From NCBI RefSeq assembly GCF_032397745.1, contig NZ_CP135921.1, forward strand, positions 2,604,001-2,668,000: 64,000 nucleotides of DNA, read 5' to 3'. The notes beneath the pieces are model-generated. The model had not been told where the DNA came from. It worked only from the letters and a program-made list of their open reading frames with translations, and ran no database searches. Position numbers and translations under genes: made by a program. Below, one piece after another: positions 1 to 9,528 of the stretch (the first letter of the stretch is position 1; each line of letters starts with the position of its first letter). This stretch comes from Bradyrhizobium prioriisuperbiae (GTDB lineage: Bacteria; Pseudomonadota; Alphaproteobacteria; Rhizobiales; Xanthobacteraceae).

Positions 1-439
1 CGGACTCCCGATAGGTCTCGCCATTGCCGAGGTCGACATCGAACATGTGGATCTTGTCATAGCGGGCGACGATGTCGCCGGCTGGATCGATCAGGAACGA
101 GCGATTGGCGGCGCGTTCAGCCGAGGCCTTCACCGCCAGTGAGCCGACATGCACGAAAATCTTCAGCTCGCGCGCAAGCTCGCGATAGCCGGCGAGCGAC
201 TTGTCGTTGTCGTCGTCCTGCAGCAGGGCGAACAGCGCTTCGCGGTTCTTCTGCATCAGGTTGGTCATCTCGGGCGTCTGCACGTATTCCGCACCGGAGT
301 CCCTGGCCTGACGGATCAGCGTCGCCGCCTGGTCGAAGCTCGCCTCCGGCGACAGCGACGTGCGCATCTGGATCATCGCCGCGGTGAACGGGCGGGATGG
401 TTCCTGAGCAGGCTTGTCCTGATCGGCTGTTGCGCTCAC
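1..439 (-). CDS. Carbon-nitrogen hydrolase (nitrilase superfamily), N-terminal part only
   Basis: The gene runs off the left edge, so only about 146 N-terminal residues are visible. They read as a nitrilase-superfamily amidohydrolase, a family that hydrolyses C-N bonds of amides or nitriles in the cytoplasm. Visible family signs are the opening strand ending AAMIQMRTS, the PEMTNL segment carrying the expected catalytic Glu, and YDKIHMFDVDL, which includes the expected catalytic Lys. The catalytic Cys would lie beyond the edge. The start is a GTG whose last two bases begin the TGA stop of the upstream glutaredoxin gene, implying translational coupling. The glutaredoxin and ComF-like genes lie upstream on the same strand. 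The exact substrate cannot be read from this fragment. Confidence 0.85.
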   Translation of the reverse strand, partial: MSATADQDKPAQEPSRPFTAAMIQMRTSLSPEASFDQAATLIRQARDSGAEYVQTPEMTNLMQKNREALFALLQDDDNDKSLAGYRELARELKIFVHVGSLAVKASAERAANRSFLIDPAGDIVARYDKIHMFDVDLGNGETYRES

Positions 440-729
440 GAAACCGTCTCCTCGCCTGCGAGCAGCCGGTCGAGCTTGCCCGCGTGGTCCAGCGCATAGA
501 GATCGTCGCAACCGCCGACATGCGCGTCATTGATGAAGATCTGGGGAACGGTGGTGCCGCCGTGGGCGCGCGCCACCATTGCCTGGCGCAGCTCGCGGTC
601 ACTCGATACGTCGATCTCCTTGAAGGCGACGTTCTTGCGCGTCAGCAAGGCCTTGGCGGCGCGGCAATAGCCGCAGGTCTGGGTGGTGTAGATCTCGACG
701 GCGGCGGTCACGGGAAGAGACGTCATCAT
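436..729 (-). CDS. grxC: Glutaredoxin 3
   Basis: This is a small cytoplasmic thiol-disulfide oxidoreductase of the glutaredoxin 3 type, using glutathione to reduce disulfides and mixed disulfides. The product is 97 residues, normal for the family. The redox centre is CGYC at about residues 19-22, where the more familiar form is CPYC. The later TTVPQIFINDAHVGGCDDL stretch gives the cis-proline and glutathione-binding parts. An upstream in-frame start would add 21 residues with no family match, so the paired ATG codons at 729/726 are preferred. The stop overlaps the GTG of the downstream hydrolase. Confidence 0.93.
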   Translation of the reverse strand: MMTSLPVTAAVEIYTTQTCGYCRAAKALLTRKNVAFKEIDVSSDRELRQAMVARAHGGTTVPQIFINDAHVGGCDDLYALDHAGKLDRLLAGEETVS

Positions 730-754
730 GGCCTCGATGTGTATGCTGTGACAA

Positions 755-1588
755 TTATATGGGGGATTTGAAGCTCTCCACAACCCGCGCAAACACCAAC
801 ACGTCGACCTGCCGGGCCTTGGCCCGCAGCAGCGCCCGTGCGCAGGCGTCGACGGTGGCGCCGGAGGTCAGCACGTCGTCGACCAGCACCACACGGCGGC
901 CGGCGATCAAGGCCCGTTTTTCGGGCGGGACCTTGAACGCGCCCTGCACATTCTCCGCGCGTTCCGACCGGGTCAGGCCGACCTGCTGCTGGGTGCGCTT
1001 GACGCGCCGGAGCGCATCGCCGGCGAGGGGCACAAGGGTCTCTTTTTCGATCGATTTGGCCAGCAATCCGGACTGGTTGAAGCGCCGGCTCCAGCCCCGC
1101 CGCCAATGCAGCGGCACTGGAACCAGCACATCGGCGTCGCCCAAGAGCTCCTGTCCGGCCCGCGCCATCCAGCGGCCCATCACCGGCGCCAAATCCGTGC
1201 GATCCTGATATTTGAGGCTGTGCACCAGGGTTTTAGCGGTGTCATCATAGCGCACCGCGGCACGCGCCCGCTGATAGGCGGGAGGGGCGGCGATTGCCTG
1301 CATCGACAGCAATCCCGGCCCCGGATCGTAGACAAAGGGAATGCCGAGGCGGGCGCAATAGGGCGGTGCGATGAACGACAGTTGCGCCCAGCAGGTGGCG
1401 CAGACGCCTTCGCCGGCCACGGGCTCGCGGCAGGCGACGCAGAGTGTCGGCAGCGCCACGTCGAGGGCAAGGCGGGTGATGGAGCCGAGCGCCGATCCGG
1501 CCGCGCGATAGCCGCTCGCGATCAGGCCACGCACATGGCTGCCAAGCGAAAGCGGCGCAACGGTCTCGCCGTCCATGATCCTGCCCAT
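755..1588 (-). CDS. ComF family phosphoribosyltransferase-like protein
   Basis: The protein (about 277 residues) has the ComF layout. An N-terminal zinc-ribbon-like part carries the Cys pairs CVAC and CATC at roughly residues 52-67. A C-terminal type I phosphoribosyltransferase domain has the PRPP-loop signature VVLVDDVLTSGAT near residue 240. ComF proteins are linked to DNA uptake in naturally competent bacteria, but most proteobacterial members have no tested role. The gene is divergent from the methyltransferase at 1705 and lies just upstream of grxC on the same strand. The start is uncertain among GTG 1591, ATG 1588 and ATG 1576. Confidence 0.85.
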   Translation of the reverse strand: MGRIMDGETVAPLSLGSHVRGLIASGYRAAGSALGSITRLALDVALPTLCVACREPVAGEGVCATCWAQLSFIAPPYCARLGIPFVYDPGPGLLSMQAIAAPPAYQRARAAVRYDDTAKTLVHSLKYQDRTDLAPVMGRWMARAGQELLGDADVLVPVPLHWRRGWSRRFNQSGLLAKSIEKETLVPLAGDALRRVKRTQQQVGLTRSERAENVQGAFKVPPEKRALIAGRRVVLVDDVLTSGATVDACARALLRAKARQVDVLVFARVVESFKSPI

Positions 1589-1704
1589 CACTTATGCTAT
1601 CGCGACGGCCCACGCTGCTCAAGCATCAGCACATTTTGCTGCGGCGAGCCGGTTTCAAAGCTGCTAGAGCCTGAGTTTGACGAGCCAGAAGGAATGTCTT
1701 GCGG

Positions 1705-2556
1705 ATGTCGCAGGATAAAAATGAAACCAAAACCGCGCCGATCCTGTTCGATCGCGCGCTGCTGCGTGCACGACAGACTCGTGCCGCGCAGCTCAGCGCC
1801 GCGACATTCCTGCTGGACCGCGTCACCGAGGATTTGCTCGAGCGTCTTGGCGCCGTGCTGCGCGAGTTCGCTGACGTCGCCGACATTGGATCGCCGGGCG
1901 GTGAGCTGATCGACGCGCTGTCCCAGCGTTTCGGCAACCCTTCGCATGTCGATTTGCTTGGTGCCGAGCATGAGCGGCTTGCGCTCGCGCCGGAGACGCT
2001 CGATCTCGCGGTCTCAGCGCTCGCGCTGCAATTCGTCAACGACCTGCCGGGCGTGCTGGCGCAGATCCGCCGCGCGCTGAGGCCGGACGGATTGTTTCTC
2101 GCCGCCGTGATCGGCGGCGACACCCTCACCGAACTGCGGCAGGCGTTTGCGGCGGCGGAAGTGGAGCTCGATGGCGGATTGTCGCCGCGGGTGGCGCCAT
2201 TCGCCGACCTGCGCGATCTCGGTGCGCTGTTGCAGCGCGCGGGCTTCGCGCTGCCGGTGACGGACGTGGATCGCATCGTGGTGCGTTACGACAACGCGTT
2301 CGCGCTGATGCAGGACTTGCGGCGCATGGGCGCGACCAACGTGTTGACCGAGCGCCGCCGCATCCCGCTGCGCCGTGCTACGCTGCTGCGGATGGCGCAG
2401 ATCTACAGCGAGCGTTTCGCCGATCCCGACGGCCGCATCCGCGCCACCTTCGATGTGGTCTGGCTGTCCGGCTGGGCGCCGCACGAGAGCCAGCAGAAGC
2501 CGCTGAAGCCGGGCTCGGCGAAAGTGAGTCTGGCCGATGCGCTGAAGCCGAAATAG
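1705..2556 (+). CDS. SAM-dependent methyltransferase-fold protein, NDUFAF5/BioC-like
   Basis: The product is 283 residues with a class I methyltransferase fold. It begins with FDRALLRARQTRAA, typical of alphaproteobacterial relatives of the mitochondrial complex I assembly factor NDUFAF5. Further family signs are the LALQFVNDLPG segment, the RALRPDGLFLAAVIGG post-I motif and the DLRRMGATN block. The mitochondrial NDUFAF5 protein hydroxylates an arginine of complex I, whereas BioC methylates malonyl-ACP. The sequence resembles the former more, but function here is inference. ATG 1705 is preferred over TTG 1699 because an AAGGAA ribosome site sits about 10 bases upstream. Confidence 0.82.
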   Translation: MSQDKNETKTAPILFDRALLRARQTRAAQLSAATFLLDRVTEDLLERLGAVLREFADVADIGSPGGELIDALSQRFGNPSHVDLLGAEHERLALAPETLDLAVSALALQFVNDLPGVLAQIRRALRPDGLFLAAVIGGDTLTELRQAFAAAEVELDGGLSPRVAPFADLRDLGALLQRAGFALPVTDVDRIVVRYDNAFALMQDLRRMGATNVLTERRRIPLRRATLLRMAQIYSERFADPDGRIRATFDVVWLSGWAPHESQQKPLKPGSAKVSLADALKPK

Positions 2557-2559
2557 TTG

Positions 2560-2940
2560 TTAGAGAGCGCGCGGCAAGCTCGCGCCCACCGCATGGTCGA
2601 TGATGTAGCGCCATGAGCCGTCCGGCTGCTGTCGCACCACTTCCGCCGAACTGCCGGATGCAATGATGCTTCCATCGTCGGTCACGATCGTCCAGTCCGC
2701 GCGCAGCAAAGCGAGGTCGCCCCGCGCGATGCAGAAATTGGTCTTCAGCACCATCTTGCCCGGGGCTTGCAACAAGGTAGCGAGTTCGTTGGCAAGGCTG
2801 CTTCCCGTCAGCGTCCTGTCGCCCGGCCCAACCCGCAGCAACGCGCCGGGCTCGTAAAGCGCGAGTACGTTGTCCAGGCTGCGGCTGTTGAAGGCCTGGG
2901 CGAACGTCTCGTTCATCGTGTGCGGGTTTGTGACTTTCAT
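2560..2940 (-). CDS. SnoaL/NTF2-like protein (DUF4440 type)
   Basis: This 126-residue protein looks like a single NTF2-like cone domain. Its segments FNSRSLDNVLALYEPGA, LRADWTIV and PDGSWRYIIDHA are typical of the SnoaL-like/DUF4440 group. Members are small enzymes or binding proteins with varied ligands, so no substrate is proposed. A strong GAGGAG ribosome site precedes the ATG at 2940, which rules out the longer frame that begins at 3063. It is divergent from the HxlR-type regulator at 3015 with a 74-base gap between the two starts, so that regulator probably controls it. Confidence 0.75.
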   Translation of the reverse strand: MKVTNPHTMNETFAQAFNSRSLDNVLALYEPGALLRVGPGDRTLTGSSLANELATLLQAPGKMVLKTNFCIARGDLALLRADWTIVTDDGSIIASGSSAEVVRQQPDGSWRYIIDHAVGASLPRAL

Positions 2941-3014
2941 GATCCGTCTCCTCTCGTTCCTGCGGTGGAGAAAGCATGCCAACTCAAGGCTATCCAAACG
3001 GGAAGGAACGAACC

Positions 3015-3380
3015 ATGGCGCAGCCTGCGGAAATCCGGATCGAGGTCGAACGACCCACGCCACGGCGTCCTCACGATTGCCCGGTTGAAGACTGGCTGGC
3101 GTTCCTGGGCCACAGGTGGAATGCCCTGATCCTGTGGCATCTCAACGGCGGAGCGAAGCGTTACGGCGAATTGGCGGCCCTGTTGCCGGGAATCACGCCG
3201 AAGGTGCTGGCCGAGCGCCTAAGTGGACTGGAACGCCGCGATCTGATCCGGCGATCCGAGTTGGCGATCTTTCCGCGCGGTGTCGTCTATGCCTTGTCGC
3301 AACGCGGCGAGAAGCTCGTCGCGATTCTCGATCAGGTCGAGCTGTGGTCGAGGGGCGACGGTGGCAAACCGCAGGCTTGA
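3015..3380 (+). CDS. HxlR family winged-helix transcriptional regulator
   Basis: The 121-residue protein carries the HxlR signature. It opens with CPVEDWLAFLGHRWNALILW, then RYGELAALLPGITPKVLAERL as the recognition region, then a wing around IFPRGVVYAL. HxlR regulators are dimeric and often respond to aldehydes, quinones or redox stress through a conserved N-terminal Cys, which is present here in HDCPVEDW. ATG 3015 is chosen because GGAAGGA lies at good spacing upstream. ATG 2976 would add 13 residues. It is divergent from the SnoaL-like gene, its likely target. Confidence 0.86.
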   Translation: MAQPAEIRIEVERPTPRRPHDCPVEDWLAFLGHRWNALILWHLNGGAKRYGELAALLPGITPKVLAERLSGLERRDLIRRSELAIFPRGVVYALSQRGEKLVAILDQVELWSRGDGGKPQA

Positions 3381-3390
3381 TGACAGCCCC

Positions 3391-3425
3391 GTAGGATGGG
3401 TTTCGCTGCGCTCAACCCATCCTAT
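3391..3425. repeat. Palindromic REP-like hairpin (GTAGGATGGGTT type)
   Basis: A 12-base arm GTAGGATGGGTT and its near-perfect reverse complement AACCCATCCTAT flank an 11-base loop. It sits between the convergent ends of the HxlR gene and mutT, where it could also act as a bidirectional terminator, although no clear T-run follows. Similar GTGGGTT palindromes are scattered widely in proteobacterial genomes. Confidence 0.75.
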
Positions 3426-3457
3426 GTCTCATCCGTCCGATAAATCGGTGTTTGCCG

Positions 3458-3856
3458 CTACAACAAATCCGTCAGATGCGGAATCAGCGGCAGATCCGCC
3501 GGCGGCATCGGGTAGTCGCGCAGCTTGTTGGCGCGCACCCAGGCGACCTGCTGGCCTTCGCGCGGCGTGATCGTGCCTTCCCAGCGCCGGCAGATGTAGA
3601 GCGGCATCAAGAGATGGAAGTCGTCATAGGCATGGCTCGCGAACGTCAGCGGCGCGAGGCAGGCCTCGCGCACGGTGATGTCGAGCTCCTCATGCAGTTC
3701 GCGAATCAGCGCCTGCTCCGGCCGCTCGCCGGGATCGAGCTTGCCGCCGGGGAATTCCCATAGGCCCGCCATCGACTTGCCTTCCGGGCGCTGGGCGATC
3801 AGCACGCGGTTGTCGGCATCGATCAGGGCGCAGGCGACGACAAGGACGATCTTCAC
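3458..3856 (-). CDS. mutT: Nudix (deoxy)nucleoside triphosphate pyrophosphohydrolase, MutT type
   Basis: This 132-residue protein has the full Nudix box, [22 protein letters not shown], at about residues 38-59, with the REx2-3EE metal-binding core. The opening [23 protein letters not shown] and the EFPGGK context are those of MutT, which hydrolyses 8-oxo-dGTP to prevent AT-to-CG transversions. Close paralogues act on other nucleotides, so the exact substrate is inferred. Its start overlaps the argJ stop by four bases, so the two are co-transcribed and probably translationally coupled, an arrangement common in this bacterial family. Confidence 0.9.
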   Translation of the reverse strand: MKIVLVVACALIDADNRVLIAQRPEGKSMAGLWEFPGGKLDPGERPEQALIRELHEELDITVREACLAPLTFASHAYDDFHLLMPLYICRRWEGTITPREGQQVAWVRANKLRDYPMPPADLPLIPHLTDLL

Positions 3857-5094
3857 GAGCGGTAATCACCATTGATGGCGACATATTCCTTGGTGAGGTC
3901 GCAGGTCAGCACCCGGTCGCGGCCTTTGCCGAGGCCAAGCGCAACCTTGATCTGGATCTCGGCGGCTTTCATCGCGTTCGACACCTGGGTCTCGTCGTAG
4001 GACGGATCGCGCGCGCCTTTATGAGCCACGCGAATGCCGTTGAACGAGATCGACAGCTTGTCGCGATCCGCCGGCTCGCCGGCCTTGCCCACCGCCATCA
4101 CCACGCGGCCCCAATTGGCGTCTTCACCGGCGATCGCGGTCTTCACCAGCGGGGAGTTGGCGATCGACATGGCGATCTTTCGCGCTGATTTCGGCGAGGT
4201 CGCGCCTTCGACGATGATCTCCACCAGCTTGCGGGCGCCTTCGCCGTCGCGCGCCACCTGTTCGGCGAGGTCGGCCAGCACCGTGTGGAAGGCTTTGGCG
4301 AACGCTTTGAGGCGCGGATCGGAAGCACGGCTGATCTTCGGCGCGCCGTGTTCGGCGGCGGCGCCGGTGGCGAAGGCCAGCAGCGTGTCGGAGGTCGAAG
4401 TGTCGCCGTCGATGGTCACGGCATTGAAAGTGCTGACAACGCCGGTCTTCAGCAGAGCCTGCAGCACGGGGGCTGCGATCGGCGCATCGGTAAACACGAA
4501 CGACAGCATGGTCGCCATATCCGGCGCGATCATGCCGGCGCCCTTGGCCATGCCGTTGATGGTCACGGTGGCCTTGCCGAGTTTGACTTTCGCGGTCGCG
4601 ACCTTCGGGAAGGTGTCGGTGGTCATGATCGCCTTGGCGGCATCGAGCCAGCCGCCGGGCACCGCGTCTGTCGCAAGCGTATCCAGCACGCCGTTGAATT
4701 TGGTGGCGTCGAGCGGCTCGCCGATCACGCCGGTGGAGGCCAGGAAAATCTCGCCCGGCTTGCAGCCGATGGCTTTTGCCGCAATGTCCGCGGTCAGCGC
4801 GGTGGACTGCCGGCCGGTCTTGCCGGTGAAGGCGTTGGCATTGCCGGAATTCACCACCAGCGCGCGCGCGCCCTTGCCCTTCAGTCGGGCCCGGCACCAT
4901 TCCACCGGCGCGGAGGGGCACTTCGATGTGGTGAAAACGCCCGCCACCGTGGTGCCCGGATCGAGCAGCGCCAGCAGCACGTCGGTGCGTCCCTTGTAGC
5001 GGATGCCCGCTGCCGCGGTCGCAAGGCGAACGCCGGCCAGTTCCGGCATCTCGGGGACGTTGGTCGGGGCGAGCGGGGAGACGGCAGTCGACAT
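3853..5094 (-). CDS. argJ: Bifunctional glutamate N-acetyltransferase / amino-acid acetyltransferase
   Basis: ArgJ transfers the acetyl group of N-acetylornithine to glutamate, recycling acetyl in arginine synthesis. Some members also make N-acetylglutamate from acetyl-CoA. The 413-residue product has the self-cleavage site in DMATMLSF, where the Thr becomes the N-terminal nucleophile of the beta chain. It also has [22 protein letters not shown] and the C-terminal [16 protein letters not shown]. The start at 5094 follows related proteins beginning MSxxVSPLAP. In-frame ATGs at 5103 and 5190 exist, and none has a clear ribosome site. It lies after the parvulin gene, separated by a terminator. 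Confidence 0.96.
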   Translation of the reverse strand: MSTAVSPLAPTNVPEMPELAGVRLATAAAGIRYKGRTDVLLALLDPGTTVAGVFTTSKCPSAPVEWCRARLKGKGARALVVNSGNANAFTGKTGRQSTALTADIAAKAIGCKPGEIFLASTGVIGEPLDATKFNGVLDTLATDAVPGGWLDAAKAIMTTDTFPKVATAKVKLGKATVTINGMAKGAGMIAPDMATMLSFVFTDAPIAAPVLQALLKTGVVSTFNAVTIDGDTSTSDTLLAFATGAAAEHGAPKISRASDPRLKAFAKAFHTVLADLAEQVARDGEGARKLVEIIVEGATSPKSARKIAMSIANSPLVKTAIAGEDANWGRVVMAVGKAGEPADRDKLSISFNGIRVAHKGARDPSYDETQVSNAMKAAEIQIKVALGLGKGRDRVLTCDLTKEYVAINGDYRS

Positions 5095-5205
5095 TTGCGG
5101 CATTCCGGCTTGAACAAAGATGCGGTTATTTACCCGCGATCCCGCCGGTTGTCGCGGGAGTTGTGGTTTTTTCTTCGCGGCGGCCGTCATCTCGGTTTCA
5201 CAAAT

Positions 5206-5236
5206 AAAAAGGCCGGGCGTTGAGCCCGGCCTTTTA
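5206..5236 (-). terminator. Rho-independent terminator of the parvulin gene
   Basis: A GGCCGGGC stem with a GTTGA loop is bounded by A-runs on the plus strand, giving a U-run on the minus-strand transcript just after the parvulin stop. It lies only about 110 bases upstream of the argJ start, so argJ-mutT should have its own promoter between them. Confidence 0.85.
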
Positions 5237-5257
5237 TTGGTTCGCCGTGTGGGCGGC

Positions 5258-6187
5258 TTATTTCTTCGCCGGCGCCATCTTGCCCGCGTCGGGCTTGGGC
5301 GCGTCCTTGGCGGCTTCAGCCGGCTTGGCGGCGGAATTGTCTGCGGCCTTGTCCAGGCGCTCGATCTTGGCGCTTTCACGCAGCTTGGCGACATAGTCGG
5401 CCTGCGCCTTGCGGGTGACGTAGGTCTCGATCTGGCCCTTCACCTGCTCGAAGTCCGGCGCCTTGCGGGCGCGCTTTTCCTCGACCTTGATGACATGCCA
5501 GCCGAACTGCGACTTCACCGGGTCGGAGATCTTGCCGGGCTCCAGCGCGAAGGCGGCGGTGGAGAATTCCGGCACCATCTGTTCCTTGGTGAAGAAGCCG
5601 AGGTCGCCGCCATCGGAGGCGCCGGGATCCTTCGACTTCTTTTTTGCCAGCTCGGCGAAGTCGGCGCCCTTCTTCAGTTCTTCGACCACCGCCTTGGCCT
5701 CGTCCTCGGTCTCGACCAGGATGTGGCGGGCGTGAACTTCCTGCTCCGCGGTGATCTGCTTGGAGGCGTCGTCATAGACCTTCTTCATGGCCTCGTCGGT
5801 GGTCGCAGCCTTGCCTTCCACCGCCAGCAGATTGTCCATCAAGAGCCGGTCGCGGGCGAACGCCATGCGCTTCTTGAATTCCTCGCGGTCCTGGATCTTC
5901 TTCTCTTCCGCGGCCTTGGCCGCGATCTTCAGGTCGACCAGGAAATTGATGATGTTCTCGCGCTTGGCCGCCGGATCCATCTGGGCCAGGCTCGGAGCGA
6001 GCTCTTCCTCGGCGATGGAGACGTCGCTTTCGCGGATATCGCTGCCGTTGACCTTGGCGATCACCGGGTTTGAGTCCTGCGCACGGGCCGGAACGGCAGG
6101 CACCAGCGCCACGGAGAGACAGACTGTCGCGGCCGCGGCGAACAGCCCCAGGCGCACAGCAGTCATCGTTCGGGACGAAGCGGTCAT
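5258..6187 (-). CDS. Periplasmic peptidyl-prolyl cis-trans isomerase (parvulin, PrsA/SurA-like)
   Basis: The 309-residue protein has a signal peptide ending near ARAQ, an N-terminal SurA-like helical region, then a parvulin domain from about residue 150. The domain signature includes [36 protein letters not shown] and [10 protein letters not shown]. Such proteins help fold exported proteins in the periplasm. The C-terminal tail is rich in Ala, Lys and Pro and probably disordered. It is transcribed divergently from secA, fitting a shared export and folding context. A strong terminator follows. Confidence 0.92.
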   Translation of the reverse strand: MTASSRTMTAVRLGLFAAAATVCLSVALVPAVPARAQDSNPVIAKVNGSDIRESDVSIAEEELAPSLAQMDPAAKRENIINFLVDLKIAAKAAEEKKIQDREEFKKRMAFARDRLLMDNLLAVEGKAATTDEAMKKVYDDASKQITAEQEVHARHILVETEDEAKAVVEELKKGADFAELAKKKSKDPGASDGGDLGFFTKEQMVPEFSTAAFALEPGKISDPVKSQFGWHVIKVEEKRARKAPDFEQVKGQIETYVTRKAQADYVAKLRESAKIERLDKAADNSAAKPAEAAKDAPKPDAGKMAPAKK

Positions 6188-6585
6188 GGAAAATCCTTAT
6201 CTGTCAAAGTCGCGCGGACGGGCGATCGGAAGGCGGCGGACAGTCGCTCAAACATGTGATATTGGCAACGCAAAAACCCGACAAAATCATGAAATTTCAG
6301 AAATGCTTGCCGCCGTTGACAAGGCATTTGGCCCCCCATATCTGTCCCCGGCCAGGGTCTTGAGATGGTCTTTGGATCATGGTGCGTATATGGTCGCGCC
6401 ACCGCCGGTGAACCTCGGACAGTCTTTGCTGCACTCATGCGCATGGGTTTGCGCTCGGGTCTGCGCAAGGGATTGCCCGGACAAGGGTTTTCTGGCTAAG
6501 GCACACCTCCCCACGAGAGAATTGCAGGGCCGTTTGGCCTGATCTCACCGGCTGACCCGGCCGGCTGCAACACACAGGAATTGCT
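6188..6585. other. Intergenic region between the divergent parvulin and secA genes
   Basis: About 400 bases with no convincing coding frame. It must hold both divergent promoters. The best plus-strand candidate is the TTGACA at 6316. No riboswitch or clear SecM-like leader was recognised. Confidence 0.5.
6316..6344 (+). promoter_or_regulatory. Candidate secA promoter
   Basis: A perfect TTGACA is followed 17 bases later by TATCTG, a weak -10. Alphaproteobacterial housekeeping promoters often keep the -35 better than the -10. It would leave a leader of roughly 235 bases before the secA ATG. Confidence 0.35.
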
Positions 6586-9423
6586 ATGATCGGCGCGATT
6601 GCCCGCAAGTTTTTCGGCTCAGCCAACGACCGGCGGATCAAAGCCTACCAGCCACGTGTCGATGCCATCAATGCGTTGGAGCCGGAGGTCGCGGCGCTAT
6701 CGGATGAGGCGCTCAAAGCGCGGACCGTCGAGTTCCGCAAGCAGATCGAGGAGGGCAAGACCCTCGACGACCTCCTGGTTCCCGCTTTCGCCACCGTGCG
6801 CGAGGCGGCCAAGCGCACCCTGGGCCAGCGGCATTTTGACGTGCAGCTGATCGGCGGCATGGTACTGCACGAGGGCGACATCGCCGAGATGAAGACCGGC
6901 GAAGGCAAGACGCTGGTTGCGACGCTGGCGGTGTATCTGAACGCGCTCGCCAGCAAGGGCGTTCATGTCGTCACCGTCAACGACTACCTCGCCAAGCGCG
7001 ACGCCGAATGGATGGGCCAGATCTACGGCTTCCTCGGCCTGACCACCGGCATCATCGTGCACGGCCTCGATGACGAGCAGCGCAAGCTGTCCTATGCCTG
7101 CGACATCACCTACGGCACCAACAACGAATACGGCTTCGATTATCTGCGCGACAACATGAAGTACCGCCTGGAAGACATGGTCCAGCGCGGGCACTTCTTT
7201 GCCATCGTCGACGAGGTAGACTCGATCCTGATCGACGAAGCCCGCACGCCGTTGATCATTTCAGGTCCGCTCGACGATCGTTCGGACTTCTACAACACCA
7301 TCGATACCTTCCTGCCCAAGCTCGACAAGGCGACCGACTTCGAGGTCGACGAGAAGCAGCGCACCGTGACGCTGACCGAAGCCGGCATGGAGAAAATCGA
7401 GACGCTGCTGCGCGATGCCGGGCAGCTCAAGGGCGAATCCCTGTACGACGTCGAGAACGTCTCCGTCGTGCATCACATCAATCAGGCGCTGCGCGCCCAC
7501 TCGCTGTTCACTCGCGACAAGGACTATATCGTCCGCGACAACGAAGTGATCATCATCGACGAGTTCACCGGCCGCATGATGCCGGGCCGTCGTTATTCCG
7601 AAGGCCTGCATCAGGCGCTGGAAGCCAAGGAGCACGTCCAGGTCCAGCCGGAAAACCAGACGCTGGCTTCGATCACCTTCCAGAACTACTTCCGGATGTA
7701 CGAAAAGCTGGCCGGCATGACCGGCACCGCGGCCACCGAAGCCGACGAATTCTTCGACATCTACAAGCTCGAGGTCCGCGAGATCCCGACCAACGTCACC
7801 ATCAAGCGGCTCGACGAGGACGACGAGGTCTATCGCACCGCCGACGAAAAACACGCGGCGATCCTGGCCGAGATCGAGCGCGCCAATTCACGCATGCAGC
7901 CGGTGCTGGTCGGCACCGCGTCGATCGAGAAATCCGAGCTGCTCGGTGAATACCTGAAGAAGAACGGTTACAAGCTGATCGACTTCGGCAATCCGAAGGC
8001 GCTGGAGAAGCTGTACGCCGCCGCCCGCGCGGGCAAGCCGGCGAAGCTGTTCGCGGTGCTGAATGCGCGCTTCCACGAGCAGGAAGCCTACATCGTGGCC
8101 GAAGCCGGCGTGCCCGGCGCGATCACCATTGCGACCAACATGGCCGGCCGCGGCACCGACATCAAACTCGGCGGTTCGCTGGAAATGCGAGCGGGGGCGG
8201 AAACCCTCGGCATGACCGACGAGGCCGAGAAGGCTGAAAAGGTCACCCAGATCAAGGCCGACATCGAGCGCTTCCGCGAGATGGTGCTCAAGGCCGAGGA
8301 AGTCATCGAGATCGAGCCGGCGAAAGGCAGCCGGCCCGCCAAGACCATCACCAAGCCCGGTGGGCTCTACATCATCGGCTCCGAGCGCCACGAGTCACGC
8401 CGCATCGACAACCAGCTGCGCGGTCGTTCCGGCCGTCAGGGCGACCCCGGCCGCTCGAAGTTCTTCCTGTCGCTGGACGACGATCTGATGCGCATCTTCG
8501 GATCGGATCGGCTCGACACCATGCTGACCCGTCTCGGCCTGAAGGAAGGCGAGGCAATCATCCATCCCTGGATCAACAAGGCGCTGGAAAAGGCGCAGCA
8601 GAAGGTCGAAGCCCGCAACTTCGACATCCGCAAGAATTTGCTCAAGTTCGACAATGTGCAGAACGACCAGCGCAAGGTGATCTTCGAGCAGCGCGTCGAC
8701 TTCATGAAGGAAGACAGCGTCGCCGAAAGCGTCGCCGACATGCGCCATGTGCTGATCGAGGACCTGGTGGCCAAGCACGTGCCGGAACATGCCTATGCCG
8801 AGCAGTGGGATGTCGCCGGTCTCAAGGAAGAGCTGAAGCGCGTGCTCGATCTCGACCTGCCGGTCGAGGAATGGGCCAAGGAAGAGGGCATCGCCGACGA
8901 GGAGCTGCTGTCGCGCACCGAGCAGCGCGCCGACGAGCACATGGCGGCGAAGTCCGCGCAGTGGGGCCCCGAGGTAATGCGTTATGTCGAGAAGTCGCTG
9001 CTGCTGCAGACCCTCGACCATCTTTGGCGCGAGCATCTGGTGATGCTCGACCATCTGCGCCAGGTGATCGGCCTGCGCGGCTATGGCCAGCGCGATCCGC
9101 TGCAGGAATACAAGACCGAAGCCTTCAACCTGTTTGAGGAAATGGGCAACCGTCTGCGTGAGGCGGTCACCGCGCAGTTGATGCGGGTGGAGATCGTGCC
9201 GCCGGAAGACCAGCAGCCGCAACTGCCGCAGATGGAGGCGCACCACGCCGATCCCATCACCGGCGAGGACACCATGGCGTTCGCCAACGCCTCGCTTGTG
9301 CCGGTCGCGACCGAGCACCGCGATCCGAACAACCCCGCCACCTGGGGCAAGGTCGGCCGCAACGAGGACTGCCCCTGCGGCTCGGGCAAGAAGTACAAGC
9401 ACTGCCACGGCCGCTACGCCTGA
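6586..9423 (+). CDS. secA: Preprotein translocase ATPase SecA
   Basis: SecA is the motor that pushes unfolded preproteins through SecYEG at the inner membrane. The 945-residue product is full length. It has the Walker A motif [13 protein letters not shown] near residues 101-113, the [23 protein letters not shown]-like segment, preprotein-binding and scaffold regions, and the second nucleotide domain with [13 protein letters not shown] and [13 protein letters not shown]. The C-terminal SEC-C zinc tail is intact ([14 protein letters not shown]), so SecB and lipid binding should be retained. The ATG follows AGGAA. A terminator directly follows the gene. Confidence 0.98.
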   Translation: MIGAIARKFFGSANDRRIKAYQPRVDAINALEPEVAALSDEALKARTVEFRKQIEEGKTLDDLLVPAFATVREAAKRTLGQRHFDVQLIGGMVLHEGDIAEMKTGEGKTLVATLAVYLNALASKGVHVVTVNDYLAKRDAEWMGQIYGFLGLTTGIIVHGLDDEQRKLSYACDITYGTNNEYGFDYLRDNMKYRLEDMVQRGHFFAIVDEVDSILIDEARTPLIISGPLDDRSDFYNTIDTFLPKLDKATDFEVDEKQRTVTLTEAGMEKIETLLRDAGQLKGESLYDVENVSVVHHINQALRAHSLFTRDKDYIVRDNEVIIIDEFTGRMMPGRRYSEGLHQALEAKEHVQVQPENQTLASITFQNYFRMYEKLAGMTGTAATEADEFFDIYKLEVREIPTNVTIKRLDEDDEVYRTADEKHAAILAEIERANSRMQPVLVGTASIEKSELLGEYLKKNGYKLIDFGNPKALEKLYAAARAGKPAKLFAVLNARFHEQEAYIVAEAGVPGAITIATNMAGRGTDIKLGGSLEMRAGAETLGMTDEAEKAEKVTQIKADIERFREMVLKAEEVIEIEPAKGSRPAKTITKPGGLYIIGSERHESRRIDNQLRGRSGRQGDPGRSKFFLSLDDDLMRIFGSDRLDTMLTRLGLKEGEAIIHPWINKALEKAQQKVEARNFDIRKNLLKFDNVQNDQRKVIFEQRVDFMKEDSVAESVADMRHVLIEDLVAKHVPEHAYAEQWDVAGLKEELKRVLDLDLPVEEWAKEEGIADEELLSRTEQRADEHMAAKSAQWGPEVMRYVEKSLLLQTLDHLWREHLVMLDHLRQVIGLRGYGQRDPLQEYKTEAFNLFEEMGNRLREAVTAQLMRVEIVPPEDQQPQLPQMEAHHADPITGEDTMAFANASLVPVATEHRDPNNPATWGKVGRNEDCPCGSGKKYKHCHGRYA

Positions 9424-9466
9424 GCGGTCGTCGGGGCAAGTCTGCCCTGACATGGATCCACGCATG

Positions 9467-9496
9467 AAAACGGCCGGTCTTGTGACCGGCCGTTTT
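9467..9496 (+). terminator. Rho-independent terminator after secA
   Basis: The stem AACGGCCGGTC with loop TTGT and GACCGGCCGTT ends in TTTT. A-runs on the other arm let it also serve the convergent L,D-transpeptidase gene that ends at 9529. Confidence 0.85.
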
Positions 9497-9528
9497 GCGT
9501 CAGGCAATTGAAAATCAGGAAGAGTGCG